55,181 nucleotides of DNA, taken from an uncultured Akkermansia sp. (GTDB lineage: Bacteria > Verrucomicrobiota > Verrucomicrobiia > Verrucomicrobiales > Akkermansiaceae). Under the pieces are notes generated by a model. That model was given only the letters and a program-made list of their open reading frames with translations. It was not told the origin of the DNA and made no database searches. The position numbers and the translations under genes are program-made. The DNA is taken from positions 1 to 55,181 of the forward strand of contig CANRKR010000005.1 in the NCBI GenBank assembly GCA_947631275.1. The letters run 5' to 3'. Positions 7,883 through 18,200 of the stretch are shown one piece after another; the first letter of the stretch is position 1; the number at the start of each line of letters is the position of its first letter.

Positions 7883-8639
7883 CGCCAGTGTGCATTATCC
7901 GGTGCGCACGGCATGGGGGACTTCCGGTCGCGTTGTGCGCGCGGTGGATGGCGTGTCCCTTGTTCTGGGAAAAGGTGAAGTGCTGGGGCTGGTGGGGGAG
8001 AGCGGTTGCGGGAAGAGTTCGCTTTCCCGCGCTATCATGCAGCTGCAACCTTTCACGAGCGGGACAATGCGCCTGGATGGTGAAGAACTCTCTGCCCTTT
8101 CGCCGCGTGAGCTGCGCCGACGTCGCGTAGATTTTCAGATGGTCTTCCAGGATCCTTACGCCTCGCTGAATCCTCGATTCAGCGTCTATTCCACCCTTGT
8201 GGAGGCTCTCAGCCGCCGATCTCCGCTGCCACGCAGAGAGAGGGAAGATGCCGTGGCGGAACTCATGCTGCGCGTGGGGCTTCGTCCGGATCAAATGTTC
8301 AAATACCCGCATGAGTTTTCCGGCGGACAGCGTCAACGGGTGGCCATTGCGCGGGCGATTGCGCCGCGCCCCAAGCTTCTGCTGGCGGACGAGCCGGTGA
8401 GCGCATTGGATGTTTCCGTGCGCAGTCAGATTCTGAACCTCCTTCTGGATCTGCGGCGGGATTTGGGATTAACCATGCTCTTCATCTCGCACGACCTCGG
8501 CGTGGTACACCACGTATCGGATCGCATTGCGGTGATGCGCGCCGGGCGCATTGTGGAGCAGGGGGATGCCGATGAGGTTTTCTTTCACCCTCGGCATGAG
8601 TACACGCAGCGTCTGCTCAACGCAGTGCCGTCCTTCTGA
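7860..8639 (+). CDS. Peptide ABC transporter ATP-binding protein, OppF/DppF type
   Basis: Cytoplasmic ATPase that would energise import of oligopeptides or dipeptides. Residues 46-53 are the Walker A loop (GESGCGKS), the signature FSGGQRQRV lies near residue 153, and Walker B LLLADEP follows. The QMVFQDPYASLNPR segment is characteristic of the OppF/DppF subgroup. At 259 residues it is shorter than the usual 310-330: it stops at YTQRLLNAVPSF, where most relatives continue with a Cys-containing tail. No permease or binding-protein gene is adjacent. The probable OppD-like partner is 27 kb away at 34813, so the system is scattered. It overlaps rsmE by 23 bp. Confidence 0.88.
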   Translation: MAYLEIIDASVHYPVRTAWGTSGRVVRAVDGVSLVLGKGEVLGLVGESGCGKSSLSRAIMQLQPFTSGTMRLDGEELSALSPRELRRRRVDFQMVFQDPYASLNPRFSVYSTLVEALSRRSPLPRREREDAVAELMLRVGLRPDQMFKYPHEFSGGQRQRVAIARAIAPRPKLLLADEPVSALDVSVRSQILNLLLDLRRDLGLTMLFISHDLGVVHHVSDRIAVMRAGRIVEQGDADEVFFHPRHEYTQRLLNAVPSF

Positions 8640-8666
8640 TTTTGTGTTTCTTCCCCTTTATCCGAC

Positions 8667-11363
<2,697 letters not shown>

Positions 11364-11401
11364 AATAAATAATTGAATATTAAATATTTATTGACTCTAA
11401 C

Positions 11402-11430
11402 TTGACAAAACTGATAACGTTTGCTACAAT
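11402..11430 (+). promoter_or_regulatory. Consensus promoter with leaderless geometry
   Basis: TTGACA (11402-11407), 17 bp, TACAAT (11425-11430), then 6 nt to the ATG at 11437. The spacing is identical to that at grpE. It is preceded by an AT-rich palindromic stretch (about 11363-11392) that may end the helicase transcript. Confidence 0.85.
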
Positions 11431-11436
11431 GCCGAC

Positions 11437-11862
11437 ATGAAGAAATGGTTACTTGCGGTGTTGTGTACGCTCTTTGTGGCGTTGCCGGGGTACGGTGATG
11501 TGGTGAGTGGTTTGCGCCCATTGATCAAGGAGGTGGCACAGAGCAATGGAGTAGATCCCGTGCTGATGGAGGCTATTATTCGCCTGGAATCCGGGAACGC
11601 GAGATCACACGCAGCGCGCACAAAGAATAATCTCGCCGGCATCATGGGTCGCCGCGGGCAGCGAAGCTACGCCAGCAAGGAGGATTGTGTGCGCCACCTC
11701 GGCAGCATCCTTGCCAGGTACAGAGCTCGTGGACGCGTCACTGTGGCGCAGATTGGGCGCGTGTATTGCCAGAACCGCAGTCCCTGGGCTGCCCATGTGT
11801 CCAGCATTATGCGGCGCATCCGCAGTGGGCAACTCGGCGATATCAGCGTTTACGGCACCTGA
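11437..11862 (+). CDS. Small secreted lysozyme/transglycosylase-like protein
   Basis: A 141-residue protein starting with a signal peptide (MKKWLLAVLCTLFVALPG, cleavage near GYG/D). The mature part resembles the lysozyme-fold muramidase/glucosaminidase group. VDPVLMEAIIRLESGNARSH carries a Glu-Ser pair (E51-S52) where soluble lytic transglycosylases have their catalytic Glu, and KNNLAGIMGRRGQRSYAS resembles the NLFGIKG-type segment of glucosaminidases. It would cut the glycan strands of peptidoglycan in the periplasm. It is short for such enzymes, so it may be a minimal domain. A TGA-overlapping hairpin follows. It is transcribed from its own strong promoter. Confidence 0.65.
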   Translation: MKKWLLAVLCTLFVALPGYGDVVSGLRPLIKEVAQSNGVDPVLMEAIIRLESGNARSHAARTKNNLAGIMGRRGQRSYASKEDCVRHLGSILARYRARGRVTVAQIGRVYCQNRSPWAAHVSSIMRRIRSGQLGDISVYGT

Positions 11863-11878
11863 AAAAGCTCCTTCAGGT
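11857..11878 (+). terminator. Possible hairpin at the end of the lysozyme-like gene
   Basis: ACCTGAA (11857-11863) pairs with TTCAGGT (11872-11878) across 8 nt and includes the stop codon. There is no T-run on either side, so its role as a terminator is doubtful. Confidence 0.3.
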
Positions 11879-11917
11879 TGACCTTGGCAGGTGGGTTTGA
11901 TGCTCGTTTTCAGCGAT

Positions 11918-13435
11918 TCAGAGAGCATCCCGGAGCGCGTGCGTCTGTTCTGAGTCCGGCAGAATCTCCAGCAGGGCGAAGCTGTCCTCATCCGATTCCT
12001 CAATAACTTCGAAATCCGCCTCGTTTCGAATGGTATAATATTCCGCGCAACAAAGGCGAGCGAGTTGTTGAATGTCCGTGGACGGAGAATCGGCAGCCTC
12101 CCCGGAGTTGATGACGCCCACGATACGTTTGCCCGGCGGTAGTTGAGAAAGGAAAGCAATACCTGTCGCATCCCGCAGCAGGGAAGAGGTATCAACCAGG
12201 GCGCAGGCGAAGGAGGCATCCACCGCATTGCCGAAAAAGGCGGAGAGTGCGCCATTCATGCCGCCCGCCTGGGAAATGCTGCGGACGTAGAGGGCGGGGT
12301 GGCGCAGGCTGGTCGCGGTGTTCCACAGGGTAAGCGCCTCAGGGCTGCCCAGAAGGATGACCTCCGCCAGACATGCGTGCTGCGCGAAAGCCTGCACGAG
12401 AGCAGCATCACTCTCCGGGTACGTGAGCAACAGCTCCTCTCGGAGCCCGGAATTTTTTCGACTTGCAGAGAAATAATCATATGGATCTCCCACGCGGACA
12501 ACGTCATCCAGCGCTTTGACGATCTGTTCCGGTTCGCCCTCGATTACGCAGGAGGGTCGCTGCAGCCCACTAAAGCCGGCGCGAGTGATGGAAAAGACAT
12601 TCGTCTGGGGGATCTCTTCCAGCGCACGCCAGAAAGGGAAGCTCGGCACCGCGCCGATGCGCAGAACATTGCGGGGCGGATTGTCAATGAGCAGGTCGCT
12701 CCCATTGCATAGCAATAAGGAGTCCAGCTTCTCCCGCAGCCCGCATGTGGCGTCTGCAAGTACGGGAGCTTTCAGGGTGCGCGCCAGCCACAAGGCGCTC
12801 TCCTGCTCATCGGGATCCAACGCCCCAAGTACGAGAGCCAAACCATCCTGAGTTGCTCGGAAACGAAGCATTTGCGAGAGTTCAGCAAGCGACCCGCGGA
12901 ACCTCTGCCGCGGTGGCGGATCTGCTACGCGGATCGTCTCTATGGCGCCTGGCGGCGCTGCAAAATCTTCCGCACACAGGAGATGGAGGTGTATCGGGAA
13001 TTCCTCTGCACAGAGGGAAACGAGATCCGGCTCCTGCTGATCGTTTTTTCGGGGCAATTCGATACGGATGCCGGGAGCAAAATCAGAAAAGAGATTCTCC
13101 CGATCGGTGCATCCGTACTTCCCACAATCGCCGCCCGGCTGCGGGGTACCGAGTGTCACCACGATGAGCGGACGTCGCTCGTAGTAGGCCTCTACCACGG
13201 CCGGAAGAAGTGATGCGGCATCGACTCCATCCCCGGCTACTACCGCCACAGCTCGTGCCGTGGCCTGAATACGCCCCAGTGCAAAAAATCCCGCTGAACG
13301 CTCATCCGTCGCTTGCCAGCGATGCACCGAGGGGCAGCGTTCCAATGCTTTGATAAAAATACGATTTTGCGTTCCCGGACAGCACACCCACTCTGCCACC
13401 CCGGCCTGTGCAGCACTCGCGATGATTCGCTCCAT
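11918..13435 (-). CDS. MenD-like thiamine-diphosphate enzyme of uncertain activity
   Basis: A 505-residue protein with the three-domain thiamine-diphosphate (TPP) layout and clear MenD ancestry. DERSAGFFALG near residue 45 keeps the cofactor-activating Glu, AVVEAYYERRPLIVVTLG follows as in MenD, and the C-terminal part has a VD...27 residues...N metal-site spacing (GDG-x-N type). Several expected features are altered: the MenD substrate segment PGSRNSPL reads PGTQNRIF, and the RGASGID-type arginine segment reads SISQAGGMNG. No other menaquinone gene is nearby. It may have lost or changed the SEPHCHC-synthase reaction. The ATG at 13435 is chosen because the longer TTG start (13471) coincides with a -35 box. 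AAGGAGG sits just upstream. Confidence 0.7.
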   Translation of the reverse strand: MERIIASAAQAGVAEWVCCPGTQNRIFIKALERCPSVHRWQATDERSAGFFALGRIQATARAVAVVAGDGVDAASLLPAVVEAYYERRPLIVVTLGTPQPGGDCGKYGCTDRENLFSDFAPGIRIELPRKNDQQEPDLVSLCAEEFPIHLHLLCAEDFAAPPGAIETIRVADPPPRQRFRGSLAELSQMLRFRATQDGLALVLGALDPDEQESALWLARTLKAPVLADATCGLREKLDSLLLCNGSDLLIDNPPRNVLRIGAVPSFPFWRALEEIPQTNVFSITRAGFSGLQRPSCVIEGEPEQIVKALDDVVRVGDPYDYFSASRKNSGLREELLLTYPESDAALVQAFAQHACLAEVILLGSPEALTLWNTATSLRHPALYVRSISQAGGMNGALSAFFGNAVDASFACALVDTSSLLRDATGIAFLSQLPPGKRIVGVINSGEAADSPSTDIQQLARLCCAEYYTIRNEADFEVIEESDEDSFALLEILPDSEQTHALRDAL

Positions 13436-13442
13436 TTTCCTC

Positions 13443-13471
13443 CTTGTACAATGAGAATCGTCTGTTGTCAA
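13443..13471 (-). promoter_or_regulatory. Promoter of the MenD-like gene, leaderless geometry
   Basis: On the minus strand: TTGACA (13471-13466), 17 bp, TACAAG (13448-13443), then 7 nt (GAGGAAA) to the ATG at 13435. A Shine-Dalgarno-like AGGAGG overlaps the -10 end. Confidence 0.75.
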
Positions 13472-13511
13472 TTCCTGTTCCTCTGCGCGGCGGGAAGGGA
13501 CAAGATGGTTT

Positions 13512-15647
13512 TCAGAAGTCCCAGCTCATTTGCTCACCTTCTTCAGTTGTTTCTGAGGGTTTTGGTGTGGGCTTTTCCGTTGCCAATGGTTTTTGCTGAT
13601 TCTGTTGCTCAGGCGTCGGAGGGGGCGCGGTGACCTCCGACTGTTCCTTCGTCGGTCCGCTTTCTTCTGTCGAGGACTCTGCGATGGCGCGTGCGATGCG
13701 TTCCACCGGGTTCTTCGTGACAATATTGCCCAGCACCGCACGTCCCTTCACACGCAGTTTAGCGAAGTCAAACGGGACGGGACGGCGCAGTTTTCTGAGC
13801 TGGTTTTTCAGGAAGACGTTAACTTTGATAGCGGAGCTGTCCTCTTCCGTAGCGTGCACAGAAAAGAAGAAGACTCGTGTGCCTTTTGTGCCCTGAGTGA
13901 GCTGATACTCTTTGTCGCGCGTGAAGCCACCCAGTCGGAATCTCTTGGCATAAGAAGTTCCTTCCTTGCCGTCCCGGTAGATCATGTTGAACACCCAGTC
14001 CTGCTCGGGGCGCAACACGCGGATATCGAGCAGTTTCTTGCCTACGTAGAATTTCTCCTGCACACGACGCACCATCATGACTCCTTGCGAATCGATGGTG
14101 AGGATATCGCTCATGGTAGAACATTTCTCAATGGCTTGCCCCTTCTTTATTCCATAGCCGGCGAAACCTTCCTCATCAATATAGAGGGTTTCATTTTCTA
14201 CAGCGGCTTCGGCGCGGGTGAGGGAATCAAAGGTGGTAAGTTCGGTGAGGCGTTCGCGTCCTTCGCCATACTTTTTCTGCAGATTCTCGAACCAGCGGAT
14301 GGTGAAGCGGGTGAGTTGTGCAAGGTTCCTGCGAGTTTGCTCCATCTGTTTTTCAAGGTCAATGATGTGCTCCTCGGCTTCGTGGATTTCGTATTTGGCG
14401 ATTTTCTTGATGCGAATTTCGGTGAGACGGACAATATCCTCCTCGGTGATCGGACGGATAAAATCTGCAACGTAAGGCTTCAGTTTTTTTGAAATTTGTG
14501 CGAGGGAATTTTCCCGGCTCTCACTCTGCTCCAGCACCTTGTAAATGCGTTTTTCAATGAAGATTTTTTCCAGCGACGCCTGCACCCAGGATTCCTGCAG
14601 CTCGCTGAGGTGCACCTCCAGTTCGCGGCGCAGGATGTCACGCGTGTTGTCCACATTCGCTTTCAGAATTTCACTCACGCCCATAAACACCGGCTTGCGA
14701 TCCTGAATGACCACTGCCTTCGGCGAAATACTCACCTGGCATTCAGTGAAGGCGTACAGCGCCTTGCAAGTTTTTTCCACATCCGCTCCCGGCGGCAGGT
14801 GCAGCAGGATGTCCGCTTGCGCTGCCGTATTGTCTTCAATCTTCGCCAGCTTGAGTTTCCCTTTCTCCAACGCGGATTCAATGCTTTGAATGACGGATTC
14901 TGTGGTGGTGCCGAAAGGAATCTCCGTAATACGGATGAGGCGCTTGGCGGACGTGTCCAGTCGTGCCCGGCAGCGAAGGCGGCTGTTGCCTGTGCCATCG
15001 TTGTAACCACTCACATCCAGCAGTCCGCCTGTGGGGAAGTCCGGGTAGAGTTCAAACGTCTCCCCGCGCAGGTAATGGATAGCGGCCTCAATGATTTCGT
15101 TAAAATTGTGCGGCAGAATGAGGCAATTCATCCCCACGGCGATGCCCAGAGCACCCTGTGCCAGCAATAAAGGAAACTTCACCGGCAGGGCCACCGGTTC
15201 CTTGTTGCGTCCGTCGTAGCTGAGTTTCCACTGGGTTACTTTCGGGCTGTAGACGACCTCCTTCGCGAAAGCCGATAGCCTCGCTTCAATGTATCGAGGA
15301 GCCGCCGCGGCATCTCCGGTCAGGATGTTCCCCCAGTTTCCCTGGGTATCAATCAGCAGGTTTTTCTGCCCAAGCGTTACGAGGGCGCTCCCGATGCTCG
15401 CATCTCCGTGCGGGTGGTATTTCATGGTGTCGCCCACGATGTTGGCCACCTTGTTAAAACGTCCGTCGTCCATTCGCTCCATGGAGTGCAGCAGACGACG
15501 CTGCACTGGCTTGAGGCCATCGTCGATATGAGGTACGGCTCGCTCCAGAATCACGTACGATGCGTACTCCAGATAGTAGTCTCCGAACATCCGCTGAATC
15601 TTGCTCGGATTCTCCTGCAGGTAGACCGGTACGCTCTCTTCACTCAT
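13512..15647 (-). CDS. parC: DNA topoisomerase IV subunit A-type protein
   Basis: A subunit of a type IIA topoisomerase that cleaves and rejoins both DNA strands to decatenate or relax chromosomes. A start at 15647 (MSEESVPVYL) gives 711 residues. The winged-helix region shows ILERAVPHIDDGLKPVQRRLL and YHPHGDASIGSAL. The catalytic Tyr is in APRYIEARLS (Y119). A tower and a short C-terminal region end in a Pro/Glu/Lys-rich tail. No GyrA-box is seen. The quinolone-contact positions equivalent to GyrA Ser83/Asp87 are Ala and Ser, as in Bacteroidetes-type ParC, and this is probably natural. An upstream ATG at 15665 overlaps the predicted -10 box, so it is unlikely as the start. parE is not adjacent. 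Confidence 0.88.
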   Translation of the reverse strand: MSEESVPVYLQENPSKIQRMFGDYYLEYASYVILERAVPHIDDGLKPVQRRLLHSMERMDDGRFNKVANIVGDTMKYHPHGDASIGSALVTLGQKNLLIDTQGNWGNILTGDAAAAPRYIEARLSAFAKEVVYSPKVTQWKLSYDGRNKEPVALPVKFPLLLAQGALGIAVGMNCLILPHNFNEIIEAAIHYLRGETFELYPDFPTGGLLDVSGYNDGTGNSRLRCRARLDTSAKRLIRITEIPFGTTTESVIQSIESALEKGKLKLAKIEDNTAAQADILLHLPPGADVEKTCKALYAFTECQVSISPKAVVIQDRKPVFMGVSEILKANVDNTRDILRRELEVHLSELQESWVQASLEKIFIEKRIYKVLEQSESRENSLAQISKKLKPYVADFIRPITEEDIVRLTEIRIKKIAKYEIHEAEEHIIDLEKQMEQTRRNLAQLTRFTIRWFENLQKKYGEGRERLTELTTFDSLTRAEAAVENETLYIDEEGFAGYGIKKGQAIEKCSTMSDILTIDSQGVMMVRRVQEKFYVGKKLLDIRVLRPEQDWVFNMIYRDGKEGTSYAKRFRLGGFTRDKEYQLTQGTKGTRVFFFSVHATEEDSSAIKVNVFLKNQLRKLRRPVPFDFAKLRVKGRAVLGNIVTKNPVERIARAIAESSTEESGPTKEQSEVTAPPPTPEQQNQQKPLATEKPTPKPSETTEEGEQMSWDF

Positions 15648-15663
15648 ACGCTTTGCGGCGCGC

Positions 15664-15692
15664 ATTCTATCAGATTCCTCCTTTTCTTTCAA
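15664..15692 (-). promoter_or_regulatory. Promoter of the topoisomerase subunit gene
   Basis: On the minus strand: TTGAAA (15692-15687), 17 bp, TAGAAT (15669-15664). The -10 box overlaps the candidate ATG at 15665, which favours the start at 15647 with a leader of about 10 nt. Confidence 0.7.
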
Positions 15693-15763
15693 GAGTGGAT
15701 TCTCCGCGTGGCATCAATTCCTTCCCTTCTTGTGAGTTTTTTATAATTTTTCGCGAGAATGTA

Positions 15764-15792
15764 TTGCATTTTTGGAGGAGTTGATGTAGAGT
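15764..15792 (+). promoter_or_regulatory. Promoter of the G-tract outer-membrane protein gene
   Basis: TTGCAT (15764-15769), 17 bp, TAGAGT (15787-15792). It lies over the alternative start ATG 15759, so transcription would begin near 15799 and the first usable ATG is at 15826. Confidence 0.55.
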
Positions 15793-15825
15793 GCCGCCAT
15801 CTCTTTGCAATAATTCAAACTTACT

Positions 15826-16655
15826 ATGAAAACATCGATTCGATCTATGTTGGCTGCAGCCGTGTTCTGCGGATGCGGGGGGGGGTATTTGCTGCTGATG
15901 CACAGCAGGCTTCTTCGACGGAGCTTTCTGCACCGCCTTCTGTACCTGTGACTGTGGAGGAGTCGGCCGTTGCGCCGCTTGCTGAGGTAAAAAATGAGAC
16001 GCCGTGGCCTCGCGGCGTGTTTGCGGATGTCACGGTAGGAACTCAGGGGCTCGGGATGGATGTCGGTTACTCTTTTAACAAGTACCTGAAGCTGCGCGTG
16101 CGCGGCACGATGCTGTCGTACGACCACAATGATACGTGGAATGATATGGAGATGAAGGCCAGGTTTAAAAGCAGCAGCTGCGGTCTGATTCTGGACGTGC
16201 ACCCCTTCGGCGGCTCCTTTCGTCTCTCAGCCGGGTTGAACGCAGCTCCGCTGCGCGTGGAGGCGGATGGCAATTTGGATGCAGATATACCACAAGGATC
16301 CTACTACCTCGGTGAGTATGAGGTCAAAACGGCAGATGTCGGGTCAATTCGAGGTCGCTACAAATGGGACACGGTGCAGCCCTATTTTGGTTTCGGTTGG
16401 TCCTGCAGTTCGAAAAGCGAGCATGCATGGTTTTTCACCGCTGATATTGGGGTGAATATCATAGGTAAAGGGAAACTGAGCGTTGGGTACAGCGGTGATG
16501 TACAGTACAAATCCGTGTACGGCGGAGACTGGAAGCCGATGGATTCCTCTACCCTTGAGGACATCATCCGCGATGAAGGAGACGCTTTCTTTGAGATCGC
16601 CGATAAAATTGTCGTCTACCCCGTCATACACCTCGGCGTCGGTTGCCGCTTCTGA
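15826..16655 (+). pseudogene. Outer-membrane barrel protein, signal peptide out of frame at a G9 tract (candidate phase-OFF gene)
   Basis: ATG 15826 opens a good signal peptide (MKTSIRSMLAAAVF). A run of nine G at 15877-15885 then shifts it into a frame that stops at 15949-15951 after 41 residues. The other frame, open to 16655, begins at once with VFAADAQQASS, a natural signal-peptidase junction. It continues as a beta-barrel: GVFADVTVGTQGLGMDVGYSFN, VQPYFGFGWSCSS, and a last strand ending HLGVGCRF. Adding one G (or removing two) restores a single 276-residue exported protein. Starts available to the downstream frame as it stands (15759, 15873) give no signal peptide. The barrel frame is free of stops and shows no decay. 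A switchable contingency gene is therefore more likely than a dead gene. A homopolymer sequencing error is the main alternative. Confidence 0.75.
15877..15885 (+). repeat. G9 homopolymer inside the signal-peptide coding region
   Basis: Nine consecutive G bases. Slippage by one base would switch the exported outer-membrane protein between frames. Confidence 0.95.
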
Positions 16656-16680
16656 TATCCGTTTTTCCACTTCAAAAGGA

Positions 16681-16709
16681 TTGCCTTCTTCGGTCTCCTC
16701 GTGTACAAT
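16681..16709 (+). promoter_or_regulatory. tRNA-Leu promoter
   Basis: TTGCCT (16681-16686), 17 bp, TACAAT (16704-16709). The tRNA begins 14 nt after the -10 box. Confidence 0.75.
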
Positions 16710-16722
16710 CCCCCACACTTTC

Positions 16723-16806
16723 GCCACCGTGGCGGAATCGGTAGACGCAGGAGACTTAAAATCTCCCGGCTTTCGGGCTGTACGGGTTCAAATCCCGTCG
16801 GTGGTA
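16723..16806 (+). tRNA. tRNA-Leu, anticodon UAA
   Basis: An 84-nt type II tRNA. The acceptor stem GCCACCG pairs with CGGTGGT (one G-U pair at the end). The anticodon stem GGAGA/TCTCC holds the loop CTTAAAA, so the anticodon is TAA. There is a long variable arm, and the T-arm is GGGTTCAAATCCC. The 3' CCA is not encoded. Its own promoter precedes it and a rho-independent terminator follows. An integrase relic starts 63 bp downstream, so its 3' end has probably served as an attachment site. Confidence 0.96.
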
Positions 16807-16808
16807 TT

Positions 16809-16846
16809 GAGCTAGGTATGTTTAAAAACGTATCTAGCTCTTTTTT
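16809..16846 (+). terminator. Rho-independent terminator after tRNA-Leu
   Basis: GAGCTAGGTATG (16809-16820) pairs with CGTATCTAGCTC (16829-16840), with two wobble pairs and an 8-nt loop, followed at once by TTTTTT. Confidence 0.9.
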
Positions 16847-16868
16847 GTTGAGTTAGGGGTGGGGATGG

Positions 16869-17333
16869 ATGTTTAATAAGCGTGTTATGAAGCACGAAAT
16901 TAGCACGAGTGGCAGCGCGAGTTTTTTAGTAAGCAATGTTATTGTTTGCAAGGATGGGAAGAGTCCGTTTTGGGTTGGGCAGTGGAGGGATGGAAGGGGG
17001 AGGAGGGTGAGGAGGAGTACAAAGGTGCCGGTGAGGGGAGGGGTGTATTTTTACACATTATGTGGGCGACTGAAAAACTTTATCGACCGCACGTTGCCAC
17101 TCTATCCGTATGAAGGTTTCGCCGGTAAGAAGTGGCAGCTCATCATTTCCGCTGCAGAGGATGAGAAAGAGAACATGCAGCACGCTGTCGGTGATTTCAT
17201 GGGTTTTATGGAGTGTATGGAGGAGCCCGTGATTGCAGAGCCTGTTTACGGTATCGGCGCCTGGCAGGTGGGGGATATCAAGAATAAGACAGAGGTCATT
17301 CAACAAGCCCACGCGGCAGGAACTCATGCGTAA
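16869..17333 (+). pseudogene. Chimeric ORF: integrase N-terminus fused to a flavoprotein C-terminus
   Basis: The first about 58 residues, including KSPFWVGQWRDGRGRRV and RRSTKVP, look like the N-terminal DNA-binding part of a tyrosine-recombinase integrase of the kind found in Verrucomicrobiota. From about residue 59 (17043) the reading changes to VYFYTLCGRLKNFIDRTLP and GKKWQLIISAAEDE, the C-terminal half of a flavodoxin-fold NAD(P)H-dependent FMN reductase. That half's own first 70 or so residues, including the FMN phosphate loop, are missing. The join is in frame and lies in a G-rich stretch. It starts just after tRNA-Leu. The simplest reading is a deletion that removed most of an integrated element plus the start of the neighbouring flavoprotein gene. 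It overlaps the next gene by 8 bp. Neither half should keep its original activity. Confidence 0.7.
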
Positions 17334-18105
17334 GATGGTGGAAAAAGTGGTGAGGGTAGTTTTCAGCCCTACCGGCGGAACAAACTCTGTGGCAAGTCTG
17401 TTGAGCTCGCAAATCGGGGAGCACGATAGACAGATTGATTTGACCGATGCAAAGCTCGATTTTTCCCGGGAAGAGGTGACCCCGGTCGAAGTGGCGGTGA
17501 TTGCTGCTCCATCGTATGGAGGACGTATTCCTCGCCTGGCGGCGCAGAGGTTGGCTCAGGTGAGGGGGAACGGAGCTCGAGCTGTGGTGGTAAGCGTGTA
17601 TGGGAACCGGGATTACGAGGATTGTCTCGTCGAACTGCAAGATATTGCCCAAGCCGCCGGGTTTCGTGTGGTGGCAGGGGTTGCGGCGGTGGCTGAACAT
17701 TCTATCGTGCACCAATATGCCAAGGGGCGCCCCGATGAGGAGGATGTGCAGAAACTACTGGAAATCGGCAATGATATTGCGAAATTCCTTCAGAAGGATG
17801 TTCCTTTTCAGGGGCTGACCCTTCCGGGGAATCGTCCCTACAAAAAGGATTTCAGCATGAGGCTTGTCCCGCGGGTCACCTCCGCCTGCACCGGCTGCGG
17901 CACCTGTGCGGAACAATGCCCCGCACAGGCCATCAGTCATGAGAATCCACGCATGACGGATAAAGCAAAATGCATTTCCTGTATGCGTTGTGTATCCATT
18001 TGCCCGCACCATGCGAGACACCCCAACCGCTTCGTCGTCTGGCTGGCCGGACTCATGATTAAGAGCGCTTGCAGCAAGAGGAAGGATCCGGAACTTTTCC
18101 TGTAA
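17326..18105 (+). CDS. Flavodoxin-like protein with a two-[4Fe-4S] ferredoxin domain (EFR1 type)
   Basis: A 259-residue redox protein. The N-terminus has a flavodoxin-like fold with the FMN-binding loop VVFSPTGGTNSVA (about residues 10-22) and AAPSYGGRIPRLAAQRL. The C-terminal domain has two ferredoxin motifs, CTGCGTCAEQCP and CISCMRCVSICP (about residues 190-230), for two 4Fe-4S clusters. Such proteins shuttle electrons between flavin and iron-sulfur partners in anaerobes; the partner here is unknown. The start ATG 17326 is preceded by AGGAA and overlaps the end of the chimeric flavoprotein remnant. The two genes were probably an operon of flavin redox proteins before the deletion. The chimeric ORF may now carry its translation. 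Confidence 0.88.
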   Translation: MRKMVEKVVRVVFSPTGGTNSVASLLSSQIGEHDRQIDLTDAKLDFSREEVTPVEVAVIAAPSYGGRIPRLAAQRLAQVRGNGARAVVVSVYGNRDYEDCLVELQDIAQAAGFRVVAGVAAVAEHSIVHQYAKGRPDEEDVQKLLEIGNDIAKFLQKDVPFQGLTLPGNRPYKKDFSMRLVPRVTSACTGCGTCAEQCPAQAISHENPRMTDKAKCISCMRCVSICPHHARHPNRFVVWLAGLMIKSACSKRKDPELFL

Positions 18106-18200
18106 TTACCCGATGCGTTGCCAATCTCTCAGGGCGTGATGCCTTACATACCGGCGAATAGATTGGTTTGTAAGAGTTTGAGAATCTCCTCGTTTTCAAT

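Noticed and set aside
15327..15407. Topoisomerase Ala/Ser at the quinolone-contact positions read as acquired resistance
   Set aside because: The same residues are natural in Bacteroidetes-type ParC proteins, so no mutation needs to be invoked.
15759..15825. ATG 15759 as the start of the outer-membrane protein
   Set aside because: It overlaps the -35 box of the likely promoter and gives a protein without a signal peptide. ATG 15826 gives the signal in another frame.
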